Notes under the pieces: model-generated
Database searches by the model: none
What the model was told of the DNA's origin: nothing
The model's input: the letters and a program-made list of their open reading frames with translations, nothing else
Shown: piece by piece, positions 53,046 to 62,819 of the stretch
Layout: each line of letters starts with the position of its first letter
Numbering within the stretch: the stretch's first letter is position 1
Translations under genes and position numbers: made by a program
Source: Pseudomonas sp. Irchel 3E13
Lineage (GTDB): Bacteria; Pseudomonadota; Gammaproteobacteria; Pseudomonadales; Pseudomonadaceae
Length of the DNA stretch: 64,000 nucleotides
Reading direction: 5' to 3'
Assembly: GCF_900187455.1 (NCBI RefSeq)
Contig: NZ_FYDX01000006.1
Coordinates: 310,001 to 374,000 of the forward strand

Positions 53046-53149
53046 GTCAAAACCTCAGTGGTTTCCGAAGGGCATGCCTTCGTTTTGTATTCGCTGTACG
53101 GGGTCGCACTGAAGCAGATGCCTGCTTCAGTGCGGCCGATTGCCGTAAA

Positions 53150-54751
53150 TCAGTGACGGAAGTGGCGCATGCCGGTGAACACCATTGCGATGCCGGCTTC
53201 GTCGGCGGCGGCAATGACTTCGGCGTCGCGCATCGAGCCGCCTGGCTGGATCACGGCAGTGATACCGACCTTGGCTGCGTTGTCGATGCCGTCACGGAAC
53301 GGGAAGAACGCGTCCGACGCCATGACCGCGCCCTGCACCTGCAGGCCAGCGTGCTCGGCTTTGATCGCGGCGATGCGCGCGGAGTTGACGCGGCTCATCT
53401 GGCCGGCGCCGACACCGATGGTCTGGCGGTTCTTGGCGTAGACGATGGCGTTGGACTTGACGAACTTGGCCACTTTCCAGGCGAAGATCAGGTCATGGAT
53501 TTCCTGTTCGGTCGGGGCGCGCTTGGTCACGACTTTCAGGTCGGCGTCGGTGATCATGCCGATGTCGCGGCTCTGTACCAGCAGGCCGCCGGTCACACGC
53601 TTGAAGTCCCAGGCAGCGGCGCGCTCGGTCGACCACTCGCCGCAGGTCAGCAGGCGCACGTTGGCCTTGGCGGCGACTACGGCGCGGGCCTCTTCGCTGA
53701 CGCTCGGGGCGATGATGACTTCGACGAACTGACGCTCGACGATGGCCTTGGCGGTTTCGCCGTCCAGCTCGCGGTTGAAGGCGATGATGCCGCCGAAGGC
53801 CGACTCGGTGTCGGTGGCGTAGGCCAGTTCGTAGGCCTGGCGGATACCGCCTTCAGGGCTGACGGCAACGCCGCACGGGTTGGCGTGCTTGACGATGACG
53901 CAGGCCGGCTTGACGAAGCTCTTCACGCATTCCAGCGCGGCGTCGGTGTCGGCCACGTTGTTGTACGACAGTTCCTTGCCTTGCAGTTGCACCGCGGTGG
54001 CGATGCCCGTCTCGGACGGCTTGGCCTCGACATAGAACGCCGCGCTCTGGTGCGGGTTCTCGCCGTAGCGCATTTCCTGGGCCTTGATGAACTGGCTGTT
54101 GAAGGTGCGCGGGAATTCGCTGCGGCCTTCGGTGCTCAGGGTCTCGGCGGACTGGTTCACGGTGCCCATGTAGTTGGCGATCATGCCGTCATAGGCCGCG
54201 GTGTGCTCGAAGGCCTTGAGCATCAGGTCGAAGCGCTGGGCGTAGGTCAGGCCACCGGCCTTGAGGCTTTCCAGCACGTTCGCGTAGTCGCTGGCGTTGA
54301 CCACGATGGCGACGTCTTTGTGGTTCTTGGCCGCGGAACGGACCATGGTCGGGCCGCCGATGTCGATGTTCTCGATGGCGGTCGGCAGGTCGCAACCCGG
54401 CTTGGAGATGGTGGCTTCGAACGGGTACAAGTTGACGGCGACCAGATCGATCGGCTTGATCCCGTGCTCCTGCATGATGGCGTCATCGGTGCCGCGACGG
54501 CCGAGGATGCCACCGTGGATTTTCGGGTGCAGGGTCTTGACCCGGCCGTCCATCATTTCCGCGAAGCCGGTGTAGTCGGCGACTTCGACCGCGGCGACGC
54601 CGTTGTCCTGGAGCAGCTTGAAGGTGCCGCCGGTAGACAGGATCTCGACGCCGAGCGTTTGCAGCTCACGGGCGAATTCGAGGATCCCGGTCTTGTCGGA
54701 AACGCTGATCAAGGCACGGCGGATCGGCAGGCGAGTAGTCTGGTCGGTCAT
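53150..54751 (-). CDS. purH: Bifunctional AICAR formyltransferase/IMP cyclohydrolase
   Basis: 533 residues. Last two steps of IMP synthesis. The N-terminal MGS-like cyclohydrolase domain reads [20 protein letters not shown] and [16 protein letters not shown]; the C-terminal transformylase has [40 protein letters not shown] and [20 protein letters not shown]. The ATG at 54751 is chosen because GGAA lies five bases before it, giving a length close to the E. coli enzyme. Confidence 0.98.
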   Translation of the reverse strand: MTDQTTRLPIRRALISVSDKTGILEFARELQTLGVEILSTGGTFKLLQDNGVAAVEVADYTGFAEMMDGRVKTLHPKIHGGILGRRGTDDAIMQEHGIKPIDLVAVNLYPFEATISKPGCDLPTAIENIDIGGPTMVRSAAKNHKDVAIVVNASDYANVLESLKAGGLTYAQRFDLMLKAFEHTAAYDGMIANYMGTVNQSAETLSTEGRSEFPRTFNSQFIKAQEMRYGENPHQSAAFYVEAKPSETGIATAVQLQGKELSYNNVADTDAALECVKSFVKPACVIVKHANPCGVAVSPEGGIRQAYELAYATDTESAFGGIIAFNRELDGETAKAIVERQFVEVIIAPSVSEEARAVVAAKANVRLLTCGEWSTERAAAWDFKRVTGGLLVQSRDIGMITDADLKVVTKRAPTEQEIHDLIFAWKVAKFVKSNAIVYAKNRQTIGVGAGQMSRVNSARIAAIKAEHAGLQVQGAVMASDAFFPFRDGIDNAAKVGITAVIQPGGSMRDAEVIAAADEAGIAMVFTGMRHFRH

Positions 54752-54780
54752 TTCAGATTCCATAACGCGGTGGAGTCAGC

Positions 54781-54815
54781 AAAAAAGGCGACCTCACTGT
54801 GGGAGTCGCCTTTTT
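54781..54815 (-). terminator. Rho-independent terminator between fis and purH
   Basis: GGCGAC pairs with GTCGCC around a 12-base loop; A and T runs flank both sides, so it can stop transcription in either direction. On the minus strand it lies 15 bases after the fis stop. Confidence 0.9.
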
Positions 54816-54830
54816 GGTTGGGATTCATGC

Positions 54831-55151
54831 TTACAGCAGGTCGTACTGCTTGAGTTTCTTGCGCAAGGTGCCTCGGTTCAGTCCAAGCAGCTCGCTGGCC
54901 TTGGTCTGGTTGCCCTTGACGTAATTCATCACGCTTTCGAGCAGGGGCGCCTCGACTTCAGAGAGCACCAGGTTGTACACGTCCGTGACAGCAGCGCCTT
55001 CGAGGTGCGCGAAATAGTTGTGCAGCGCCTTTTCCACACTTCCGCGAAGGGTCTGTCCCTCTTCGCTGGGGGTATTGAGGTGCTGTTTCAGGTTGACGTT
55101 GTCGCTCACGGGCGTTGTTCCACTCACTAAAGTCTCGGTCATCATCGTCAT
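54831..55151 (-). CDS. fis: DNA-binding protein Fis
   Basis: 106-residue nucleoid protein that bends DNA and activates rRNA, tRNA and growth-phase genes. The C-terminal HTH reads [20 protein letters not shown], ending KQYDLL, as in P. aeruginosa Fis. The start overlaps the dusB stop by four bases, the classic dusB-fis operon. A terminator follows. Confidence 0.97.
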   Translation of the reverse strand: MTMMTETLVSGTTPVSDNVNLKQHLNTPSEEGQTLRGSVEKALHNYFAHLEGAAVTDVYNLVLSEVEAPLLESVMNYVKGNQTKASELLGLNRGTLRKKLKQYDLL

Positions 55152-56161
55152 GCGGCCACCCCTTGTCCGTCCTCTGTCTCAAGGCTCTGTTCACGTTCGC
55201 TGAAGAAAAGGCGAACGTCGGCGCATTGCGCGTGTGTGTCTTCCAAACGATTGAACCGGGCGCGAAACTCCTTGGCCCCCGGTAACGTTGCCAGGTACCA
55301 GCCAACGTGCTTGCGGGCGATTCGCACGCCCATCACATCGCCATAGAAGGCATGCAGCGCTGCCAGGTGCTCCAGCAGAATCCGTTCCACTTCCTCCAGC
55401 CCCGGCGCGGGCAGTGTTTCGCCTGTGCGCAGGTAGTGCTCTATCTCGCGAAAGAGCCATGGCCGGCCCTGGGCGGCGCGACCGATCAACAGGCCGTCGA
55501 CGCCGGTGCTGTCGAGCACGGTCCGGGCCTTTTGCGGCGACGTGATGTCGCCATTGGCGAAAACCGGGATCGACACCGCCTGCTTGATGGCAGCGATGGT
55601 GTCGTACTCGGCTTCGCCGGTGTACAGGTCGGCGCGGGTGCGGCCATGGACGGCCAGCGCCTGGATCCCGGCCTGCTCGGCGATCTTCGCCACGGTCAGG
55701 CCGTTCTTGTTCGCCCGGTCCCAGCCGGTGCGGATCTTCAGGGTCACCGGGACATCCACGGCGGCGACCACCGCGTGGAGAATCTCGCTGACCAATGCTT
55801 CATCCTTCAATAAAGCAGAGCCTGCGGCCTTGTTGCAGACTTTTTTTGCCGGGCAACCCATGTTGATGTCGATGATCTGGGCGCCCAGCTCGACATTGGC
55901 CCGGGCCGCCGCGGCGAGCATCTGCGCGTCGCCGCCGGCGATCTGTACCGAGCGTGGCTCGGGATCGCCTTCGTGGATCATGCGCAGGCGCGACTTTCGG
56001 CTGTTCCACAGGCTCATGTCGCTGCTGACCATTTCCGACACCACCAGGCCTGCGCCCATTCGTCGGCAGAGCTGACGAAAAGGCTGGTCCGTGACCCCGG
56101 CCATGGGGGCAAGGATCAGGTTGTTTTGCAGTGTGTATGGGCCGATGCGTACCGCCGACAT
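55148..56161 (-). CDS. dusB: tRNA-dihydrouridine synthase DusB
   Basis: 337-residue FMN enzyme that reduces uridine 17 and nearby positions in the tRNA D-loop. [20 protein letters not shown] is the N-terminal FMN region, the catalytic cysteine lies in [20 protein letters not shown], and [20 protein letters not shown] and [15 protein letters not shown] follow. First gene of the dusB-fis operon. Confidence 0.97.
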   Translation of the reverse strand: MSAVRIGPYTLQNNLILAPMAGVTDQPFRQLCRRMGAGLVVSEMVSSDMSLWNSRKSRLRMIHEGDPEPRSVQIAGGDAQMLAAAARANVELGAQIIDINMGCPAKKVCNKAAGSALLKDEALVSEILHAVVAAVDVPVTLKIRTGWDRANKNGLTVAKIAEQAGIQALAVHGRTRADLYTGEAEYDTIAAIKQAVSIPVFANGDITSPQKARTVLDSTGVDGLLIGRAAQGRPWLFREIEHYLRTGETLPAPGLEEVERILLEHLAALHAFYGDVMGVRIARKHVGWYLATLPGAKEFRARFNRLEDTHAQCADVRLFFSEREQSLETEDGQGVAA

Positions 56162-56381
56162 AGGAGTTCCCTGTTGTGGGGCCGGATCATTAGAGTTCGA
56201 AAAAGGGTGGGCATGATACCCGCTCTCGATGACCGGATAAAGATGAATCTGGATAAAATCTGAACAACTCGGCCGCTGGCGCGACCTGCTTCAAGTGGCA
56301 TGCTTCAAGCGACAAAAGGCAGCAGGATCGCGTGCGATCGGCTCTTTCTTGCCGCTATAAGCTTGCAACTTGCGGCTGCTT
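56162..56381. other. Intergenic region between dusB and the DUF3426 gene
   Basis: 220 bases. It contains short direct and inverted copies built on GCTTCAAG and GCTTGCAA that look like a decayed repeat, but no unit is long enough to name. The dusB promoter should lie here. No gene was seen. Confidence 0.4.
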
Positions 56382-57743
56382 TTACTCCGGGGAGCGGAAG
56401 CTGAGGCTGTAATTGACGGCCTTCGGGCCCGGATCGAGGATATCCAGGGCGATGTGGATCGGCGTCTGGCTGGGCATCTCGGCCTTGCCGGCCAGCTCGC
56501 CGCTGAGATACTCGGCGGGCTTGAAGCGACGACTGGCGATCAGTTGGCCGTTGAGGTCGGCGAAGCGCAGTTCCAGTAGCGGGAACGGCTGGGAGAAGGG
56601 CGCGCGGTTGTAGATGATCGCGTCCACCACCAGTGCGCCCTTGAAGTCAGGATGGCTGCGCACCACCAGATTGCTGCTCTTGATTCGGGCGATGTCGACC
56701 TTGGACGGCACCTCGCAGCCCAGTGTCGGGCAGACCTGCTGGAACCACGGGCGGTACTGGTCCTGGCGGGCCAGTTCGTCGAAGTGATAGGCAATGTATT
56801 GGCCGGCCAGCGCGGCGGCGGCCAGCAGGATCAGGAACAGCCACAGCAGACGCCGGCCCAGGTTGCTACGCGGCTTCTGCCAGTCCAGTTGCAGCGGGTC
56901 GTCGACCAGATCGACCAGTGATTCCTTGCGTGCCGGACGGTCGGGCTCGGCGATGGCGCCGAGTTCCGGGTCGCGCCGCTCGCTCAGCGTGGGCTCGTCG
57001 TCGTGATCGTTGCGTTGGTCTAGGTCGTCGTCATCCCGGGCCGACAGACGGGTGCCGGCATCCGGCAGGTCGTCGTCTTCGTCCGCGATCACGTGACTGC
57101 GCACGGGCGGGGTTTCTTCCGGCTCGGGCAGGTCCAGCGACAACGAAGGCTCGGTGCGGTCGCCCGGCGATGGCTGCTCGTCCGGCTCACGGGTTTCGAG
57201 TTGCAGTAGCGGCTCGTCCAGGGACGGCTCGTCCGGCTCGCGCTCCGACGCCGGGGTGCTGAACAGGCCAGCCTCCAGCAGATCGTCGTTGTTGGCATCG
57301 TCGCGCTTGGCGCTGAGGCTGTCTTCCCTGCGTGGGGCGGCGTGGAAGTCGACGCTCGGCTGGATCTCGCGCTGCTCCAGGCGGGCCAGTTCGCGGTCCA
57401 GATCGAGGTGGTCGAGGTCCAGATCGACGTTGCTCCAGCTCTTCGCCGGCGGGGCCGGCGCCGGCTCGGGAGCGGGCACAGGTTCTTCGACGGGAAGGGC
57501 GAGGGCTTCGACGGTTTCGACCGGCACTACCCGCTCAGGCTCGACCGCCTGCGGTTCATCGACGGGCGCAGGAGCGACCGGCGGTTGCTGGGCGGCGCTC
57601 TGCTCAAGCAACTGGCGGGCGGCGTTGAACACCTGCAGGCAGTTGCCGCAACGCACGACACCGCGGGCCACGCTCAGTTGATTGTGGCTGACGCGAAAGC
57701 TGGTCTGGCAATGCGGGCACTGGGTGACGAAACTGTCGGTCAT
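56382..57743 (-). CDS. Zinc-ribbon DUF3426 membrane protein
   Basis: 453 residues. An N-terminal MJ0042-type zinc ribbon (CPHCQTSFRVSHNQLSVARG followed by VVRCGNCLQVF), a long acidic, proline-rich cytoplasmic region (about 60-300), one membrane helix (LLWLFLILLAAAALAGQYIA) and a C-terminal DUF3426 domain from SNLVVRSHPDFKGALVVDAI to the end. Function unknown; the order prmA, DUF3426, dusB, fis is conserved in pseudomonads, which supports a core housekeeping role. Confidence 0.9.
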   Translation of the reverse strand: MTDSFVTQCPHCQTSFRVSHNQLSVARGVVRCGNCLQVFNAARQLLEQSAAQQPPVAPAPVDEPQAVEPERVVPVETVEALALPVEEPVPAPEPAPAPPAKSWSNVDLDLDHLDLDRELARLEQREIQPSVDFHAAPRREDSLSAKRDDANNDDLLEAGLFSTPASEREPDEPSLDEPLLQLETREPDEQPSPGDRTEPSLSLDLPEPEETPPVRSHVIADEDDDLPDAGTRLSARDDDDLDQRNDHDDEPTLSERRDPELGAIAEPDRPARKESLVDLVDDPLQLDWQKPRSNLGRRLLWLFLILLAAAALAGQYIAYHFDELARQDQYRPWFQQVCPTLGCEVPSKVDIARIKSSNLVVRSHPDFKGALVVDAIIYNRAPFSQPFPLLELRFADLNGQLIASRRFKPAEYLSGELAGKAEMPSQTPIHIALDILDPGPKAVNYSLSFRSPE

Positions 57744-57782
57744 GCGGCGATCCGGGGTGGGATGAGAACCAGTCTAGTGCAG

Positions 57783-58661
57783 TTAACGGCGGCGACCACT
57801 GATGCGTACCCAACCCTCACGCTCGGCAATCGGGTCCAGGTCGAAGTCTGCTGCGTAGGCCGCGGCCACTTCCTGGCCTTGCTCGGCGAGGATGCCGGAG
57901 AGCGCCAGCAGGCCGCCCGGACGCACCAGGCCGCTGAGTTGCGGCGCCAGCGAGACCAGCGGGCCGGCGAGGATGTTGGCCACCAGCACGTCGGCCTGTT
58001 GGGCCGGCATGTGCTCGGGCAGGTACAGCTCGAAGTCTGCTTCGGCAACACCGTTGCGCCCGGCGTTGTCACGCGAGGCTTCGAGGGCCTGCACGTCGAT
58101 GTCGGTACCGACGGCACGGCGAGCGCCCAGCAGCAGTGCGGCGATGGCGAGAATGCCGGAGCCGCAGCCGAAGTCCAGGACCTGGGTGTCTTTCAGGTCC
58201 TGACCGTCGAGCCATTCAAGGCACAGCGCGGTGGTCGGGTGGGTGCCGGTGCCGAACGCGAGGCCCGGATCCAGCAGCAGGTTGACTGCTCCAGGTTCCG
58301 GCGCGGCGTGCCAGCTCGGCACGATCCACAGGCGCTGGCCGAAACGCATTGGGTGGAAGTTGTCCATCCAGCTGCGTTCCCAGTCCTGGTCTTCGATGAC
58401 CTCAGCATGGTGCTCGGGCAACTCGGCGCCGGTCAGCAGTTGCAGGTGGGCGAACACTGCTTCCCGCTCGGCGTCGGCTTCGAACAGCGCCAGCAGGTGG
58501 GTGTTGGACCACAGCGGCGTGGTGTTCAGGTCTGGCTCGAAGATCGGCTGGTCTTCGGCGTCCATGAAGGTCACGGAAACCGCGCCCACTTCCAGCAGGG
58601 CGTCTTCATAGGTTTCGGCCTGTTCCGGAGTGATGGCCAGACGAACTTGTAACCAGGGCAT
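57783..58661 (-). CDS. prmA: Ribosomal protein L11 methyltransferase
   Basis: 292 residues. SAM-dependent trimethylation of ribosomal protein L11. The N-terminal L11-binding domain starts [20 protein letters not shown]; the SAM domain shows [20 protein letters not shown] and [20 protein letters not shown]. The ATG at 58661 with GAAGG upstream is preferred to a frame from 58733. Normally adjoins accC; here a large gene on the other strand intervenes. Confidence 0.96.
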   Translation of the reverse strand: MPWLQVRLAITPEQAETYEDALLEVGAVSVTFMDAEDQPIFEPDLNTTPLWSNTHLLALFEADAEREAVFAHLQLLTGAELPEHHAEVIEDQDWERSWMDNFHPMRFGQRLWIVPSWHAAPEPGAVNLLLDPGLAFGTGTHPTTALCLEWLDGQDLKDTQVLDFGCGSGILAIAALLLGARRAVGTDIDVQALEASRDNAGRNGVAEADFELYLPEHMPAQQADVLVANILAGPLVSLAPQLSGLVRPGGLLALSGILAEQGQEVAAAYAADFDLDPIAEREGWVRISGRRR

Positions 58662-58844
58662 TGGGGTACCTTCACCAGGGTGGTTCAGCGTAGTGCTGTG
58701 AAAGCCGGGCAGTGTACGCCAGCTAGGCCGCAAAGTGGATAACAGGCGGCGGGTGGCGTGGATCGATTGCGTCCTAACTATCTATTACCCGGCGCCTGTA
58801 CCCCTGCCGCACGCTCGCTCCTTTCCTTCGTGAGGAGCCAGACA

Positions 58845-61800
58845 ATGGAAAACAATCTGCAATCGTCTGCGGTGGCCGGAGCGTCGCTGGTGCAGGTAAC
58901 CCGCTGGGCGACCTGGACCGAAGGTTTCTGGGCGGACCGGCTGACCTTCGCCGAAATCGCGGGTGATCACCTGAGGGTGCATCTGCGTACCTATTACCCG
59001 GAAGGTGATGTTGCGCCGTCGTTTCTCGAGGCGCTGTTCGAGGCGTTGCTGCAACGCCTGATTGATGGGCAGGTGGCCACTTACGACGGCAACCTGCGAG
59101 GGCCGCTGCGCTGGCCGCAAGCAGCGGACAGTGAAGCGGATGCCGAACGCTACGAGGTGCTGGTGCAGGTGATCGAAGGTGTCGCGGGCGGGGTGGTCGA
59201 CGATTACCAGCGTGCGCTGCGGCAGCGCTGGGCGGCACGCCCGGACGACCTCGAGCCAACCTCGTCTGTCGGCAGTCTTTTCCTGCAACGGCTGGAGGCT
59301 CACTGCGCCAGCATTGATGCGTTGTTTCTGCCGGAGAGCCTGGAGCAACTGGATGGCGTGACCCTGGCGCAGCGTATCGAGGCGCTTGAGGAGCATTGGC
59401 AGGCGTCGTTCGAGGCCGGTGACGGACTGCCCGATGCCGAGCGCTCAATGGTTCGGCGCCTGACCCGTTCCGCCTTCGGTGACTGGTTCGCCGCGCTGGG
59501 CGAGGCCGACCTTTCGATCTTGCGCGCGTTTCAGCAACGCAGCCTGTTTCTGGAGGGGCAAGTCCAGCACTTGCTGGAGGACGTCACCTCGCTGCACGCC
59601 TTTGCCCGGCGAGCGATCATCGACCACGCGCGCGCCACGCTGGGTATCGATATCGAGCCGGATCGCCTGCAGGTGGAAACCCGTGGCAACGCGGCGTCTT
59701 CTCCCGTGGCTCGAGTCACTTCGCTGACGGCGCTGGTGGCCGAGGGCCCCTTTGCGCCGGGCCCGCAAAAAACCAGAACGCTACACCATGACCCCAAGGC
59801 GTCTCACGCGCCGCTCGCCCAGGCATTTCTGGAATCCTTGCTGCAAACCGTCGATCCGCGCGGCGAATACCGGGCGCGACTCAGCGAGCGCCATGACCAC
59901 CCTGAACTGACGGTGGCGCTCCTCGATCTCTACGATGCGCGCTTGCAGCAGACCGCGTTTGTCGCGCGCTGCCGAGGGCACCTGAGTGCCGAGGGTCTGG
60001 AGCGGGTGCTGCGTATTCGGGAGTCCAACGGTGTCGCTGCGGCGGAGCCGGGCGAGAAGGTGGTCGGCGTTTCCTTGCTGCCGGATCTGCCGTTGGCGGA
60101 TCTCCTGCTGTTTCATGTGCAAAAGGGCGATCAAGCACCGGAGTCGCTGGTGCTGTATGCGCCCGGCAAGCCCGATGGGCAGGTGTGGATCGAGCTGCCT
60201 TCCCTGCGGGCGGTGGCTATCGAGCTGGGTGGCTGGCTGGGCGATGAAGCCGGGCGTGAGTATCTGCTGGGACTGGTCGATGGCGTTCAGCGGCAGCGGG
60301 CCGAGGTGTTTTTCGACAAGGTCGTGGAGCGTGCCGACCACTGGGATGTTCAACGCGATCATCGCCGTGCACCGTTTGGCTACCGGGAATCCTGCGAGGC
60401 GCTCGTTGCCTTGCGCAAGGCTCATGATCTTTCCCGTGTGGAAACGCAGGAGGCGCCCGCCTGGTTCGGTGCGTTGCCCCTGGCACAGCGTCAGGTAATC
60501 GCCGGCCTCAACGAAGACCTGCACCTGCTCAACGATGCGCTGCAACAGGCGGTTGCCGGGCAGGAGACTTTTCAGGCGTTTGCCAAGCGCGCCATCACGG
60601 CTGACATCGATGCGTATCTGCGCGGGCACCAGATGGAGGGCGAGGTTGATCCGCAAACCATCCTGTTCGATTTCAAACCCGGCCTTGCCGATTCGACGCC
60701 CGGCATCACTCGCTCGCTGCTGGATCTGGCCATGTATGGCTACGACGACAACTGGGGACTGGATAACCCACACATGCCGGTCCGTTCTTCGGTCGGGCAG
60801 GACCTGAGCCAATTGCGGGCAGCGGAGTTGGCGCCGTATCTGCGCGGGGCTTTTCTGGGGGATCGTTTCGTGCAGTCGATTCGCGCAGGGTTCCTCGATT
60901 CGTCACAGCCGATCTACGCCGAGCGTCGGGCATTACGTCTAGCACTGGTCCAGGCAACGATGCGGCGGGATGTTCACGTCGCGCATGCCAAGGGTCGGCT
61001 GACGCCCTTGCAGTTGCAACGCCTGGCGAGTGCTGTCGAGGGGCTCTCACGGCGCCAGCCTGCGCGGGGGCGCGGGGCCGCGGAGGACGTTGCGACCAGC
61101 AGCGGCGTGTTCAGGCTCGCGATCAATGGGCGGCAGGCCGTTGGCCTTTACGTGTTCCGGGAGGTCGATGGCGGCGTGGCGCAGGACTGGCTGTACACGC
61201 CGCAAGCGCCGGATGGCATCGTCCTGCGCGACTACGGGCGTTTTACCGGCGCCGGTCCTGGCGCCCTGCAGGATTACTTCCTCTCGCACCTGCGCTATGC
61301 CGACCATCCGGCCGCTTCCCGCCGGCTCACTCAATTGGCCAAGGGCGAGGCGGCGCGTGATGCGCTGCGTGAGGCGAGCCGGGTCGAAGACTTTCTCGAC
61401 GAATACGACGATTACCTGCAGCGCCACATCGATGATGTCGAGGCGGTGACCACCAGCCGTCACGACGTTATCTCCGAGCTGGTCGCCAAGGGACTGGTGT
61501 ATGCCGCCCTGCCATTGAGCCTGGTGTTTCCGCCGCTGGGGTTCGTCCTTGATGCGGTCTTTGTGGTGCTCGGTGCGAGCAAGGCGATTACCGCGCACCG
61601 CGACGATGATGCGGCGGGCGCCCTGCAACATTGGCTCGATGTTGCCCTGGGGCTGTGGGGCGTCGCGCTGCCGGGCGCCTGGGTGGCGGTGCGGAAAACA
61701 AGACTTGGGGGCATCAGGTCGAGTGAGCATGCCGGGCGTGGAGTGTTCGACGTTCTGGATCAGCATCAGGCTTTGAAGAGCAACCCCGGAAACCTGCGCC

Positions 61801-62750
61801 GCCTGGAGCAGGACGGTTTGCTGGGCGGCCTGTACCAAGGCTCGTCAACCGGGCCCGACGGGGGACGGCTGCATATTCTCCACAAGGGCAAGTACTTCGA
61901 GGTGGTAGCAGATCTGGATAACCAGACGCTGCGCCTGGTCGATCCGCGCTACCCGGCGGCACAGTACAAAATGCCGATTCGCCGGGATCTTCGGGGGCGC
62001 TGGTCGTTCAATCCTCAGGTCGGGCTTCGGGGTGGCGGCAACGATGTTCACAACCTGGGGCAGATACGGCGTATCGCCGATGCGTTCCCCGCGCGGACCC
62101 GCCCGCTGCCAGCTCGCGGGGCGCTTCAGGGCGAGGGCGTGATCGCCCGGTTTGATGCGGGCGCGAGCGACAACTACCTGTATTCATTGAATGCCCAAAG
62201 CTGCGTGGTGGCGTGCCTGTACAACCCGACGACACGGGCGGGGGCGGTGATCCACGTCGATCACAACATCCGCGCACTGGTCGATGACGCCTTGTCCAGC
62301 GCGCTGGCGCGCATAGGCCGCGGCGCAGGACACGAGCCGGTCAGGGCCACGCTGGTAGGCGGCGATTGGTTGTCCGGTGGTGCGGATATCGGCGGGCCGC
62401 TCAGGTCGGCACTGCTGCGAAAGGGCATCCAGGCGAACTGGGATCACTGGTCCTATTCGTCGTGCATGGGCAACATTTACGGGGTCCGGCTCGATCTGGC
62501 CGAGGGTGCGACCACGGTGTTCACCACCACCCGCAATGCGGTGCAAGAGGTGGTCGAGCCGATCCTGCGCGAGGCCAGCCAGGGCGGCAGGGGGATGATG
62601 GCCCGGCGTGGCCAACGCTTCATGGCGCGCTTCCGTCAGGAGCCGCTGGTGCAGCGCTCCGACGGTTCGGTGCGTAATCTGGACGGCGCGCTCGCAAGCT
62701 CCGCCCTGGTCGATGCCCAGGCCTTGCTGCTGACCACACTGACCCGCTGA
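58845..62750 (+). CDS. Large toxin-like protein with C-terminal CheD/CNF-like deamidase domain
   Basis: 1301 residues; the ATG has GAGGAG seven bases upstream, so a GTG at 58758 is not used. The first 850 residues are mostly helical with repeated blocks (for example LHAFARRAIIDHARATLGID and FQAFAKRAITADIDAYLRGH), resembling Pseudomonas proteins annotated with a dermonecrotic-toxin N-terminal domain. Hydrophobic segments lie near 878-948. The C-terminus (about 1103-1228) has SCVVACLYNPTTRAGAVIH: Cys1120 and His1137 are 17 residues apart and Ser1114 lies six before the Cys, as Thr, Cys and His do in CheD. ATLVGG...ADIG...VRLDLAEGATTV repeats the later CheD pattern. Inferred function: glutamine deamidation of a host or competitor protein. 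No signal peptide, immunity or secretion gene adjoins. Confidence 0.75.
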   Translation: MENNLQSSAVAGASLVQVTRWATWTEGFWADRLTFAEIAGDHLRVHLRTYYPEGDVAPSFLEALFEALLQRLIDGQVATYDGNLRGPLRWPQAADSEADAERYEVLVQVIEGVAGGVVDDYQRALRQRWAARPDDLEPTSSVGSLFLQRLEAHCASIDALFLPESLEQLDGVTLAQRIEALEEHWQASFEAGDGLPDAERSMVRRLTRSAFGDWFAALGEADLSILRAFQQRSLFLEGQVQHLLEDVTSLHAFARRAIIDHARATLGIDIEPDRLQVETRGNAASSPVARVTSLTALVAEGPFAPGPQKTRTLHHDPKASHAPLAQAFLESLLQTVDPRGEYRARLSERHDHPELTVALLDLYDARLQQTAFVARCRGHLSAEGLERVLRIRESNGVAAAEPGEKVVGVSLLPDLPLADLLLFHVQKGDQAPESLVLYAPGKPDGQVWIELPSLRAVAIELGGWLGDEAGREYLLGLVDGVQRQRAEVFFDKVVERADHWDVQRDHRRAPFGYRESCEALVALRKAHDLSRVETQEAPAWFGALPLAQRQVIAGLNEDLHLLNDALQQAVAGQETFQAFAKRAITADIDAYLRGHQMEGEVDPQTILFDFKPGLADSTPGITRSLLDLAMYGYDDNWGLDNPHMPVRSSVGQDLSQLRAAELAPYLRGAFLGDRFVQSIRAGFLDSSQPIYAERRALRLALVQATMRRDVHVAHAKGRLTPLQLQRLASAVEGLSRRQPARGRGAAEDVATSSGVFRLAINGRQAVGLYVFREVDGGVAQDWLYTPQAPDGIVLRDYGRFTGAGPGALQDYFLSHLRYADHPAASRRLTQLAKGEAARDALREASRVEDFLDEYDDYLQRHIDDVEAVTTSRHDVISELVAKGLVYAALPLSLVFPPLGFVLDAVFVVLGASKAITAHRDDDAAGALQHWLDVALGLWGVALPGAWVAVRKTRLGGIRSSEHAGRGVFDVLDQHQALKSNPGNLRRLEQDGLLGGLYQGSSTGPDGGRLHILHKGKYFEVVADLDNQTLRLVDPRYPAAQYKMPIRRDLRGRWSFNPQVGLRGGGNDVHNLGQIRRIADAFPARTRPLPARGALQGEGVIARFDAGASDNYLYSLNAQSCVVACLYNPTTRAGAVIHVDHNIRALVDDALSSALARIGRGAGHEPVRATLVGGDWLSGGADIGGPLRSALLRKGIQANWDHWSYSSCMGNIYGVRLDLAEGATTVFTTTRNAVQEVVEPILREASQGGRGMMARRGQRFMARFRQEPLVQRSDGSVRNLDGALASSALVDAQALLLTTLTR

Positions 62751-62761
62751 AAACGAAAAAG

Positions 62762-62791
62762 CCCCGCACGGAATACGTGCGGGGCTTTTTC
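62762..62791. terminator. Bidirectional Rho-independent terminator
   Basis: GCCCCGCACG pairs with CGTGCGGGGC around GAATA, flanked by AAAAA and TTTTT. It serves the toxin-like gene and accC, which are convergent. Confidence 0.93.
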
Positions 62792-62819
62792 CATTCGACC
62801 GCTGGAGGCGGCTGGCTCG

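Noticed and set aside
53153..54853. 566-residue plus-strand open frame
   Set aside because: Antisense shadow of purH.
57342..58652. 436-residue plus-strand open frame
   Set aside because: Antisense shadow of prmA and part of the DUF3426 gene.
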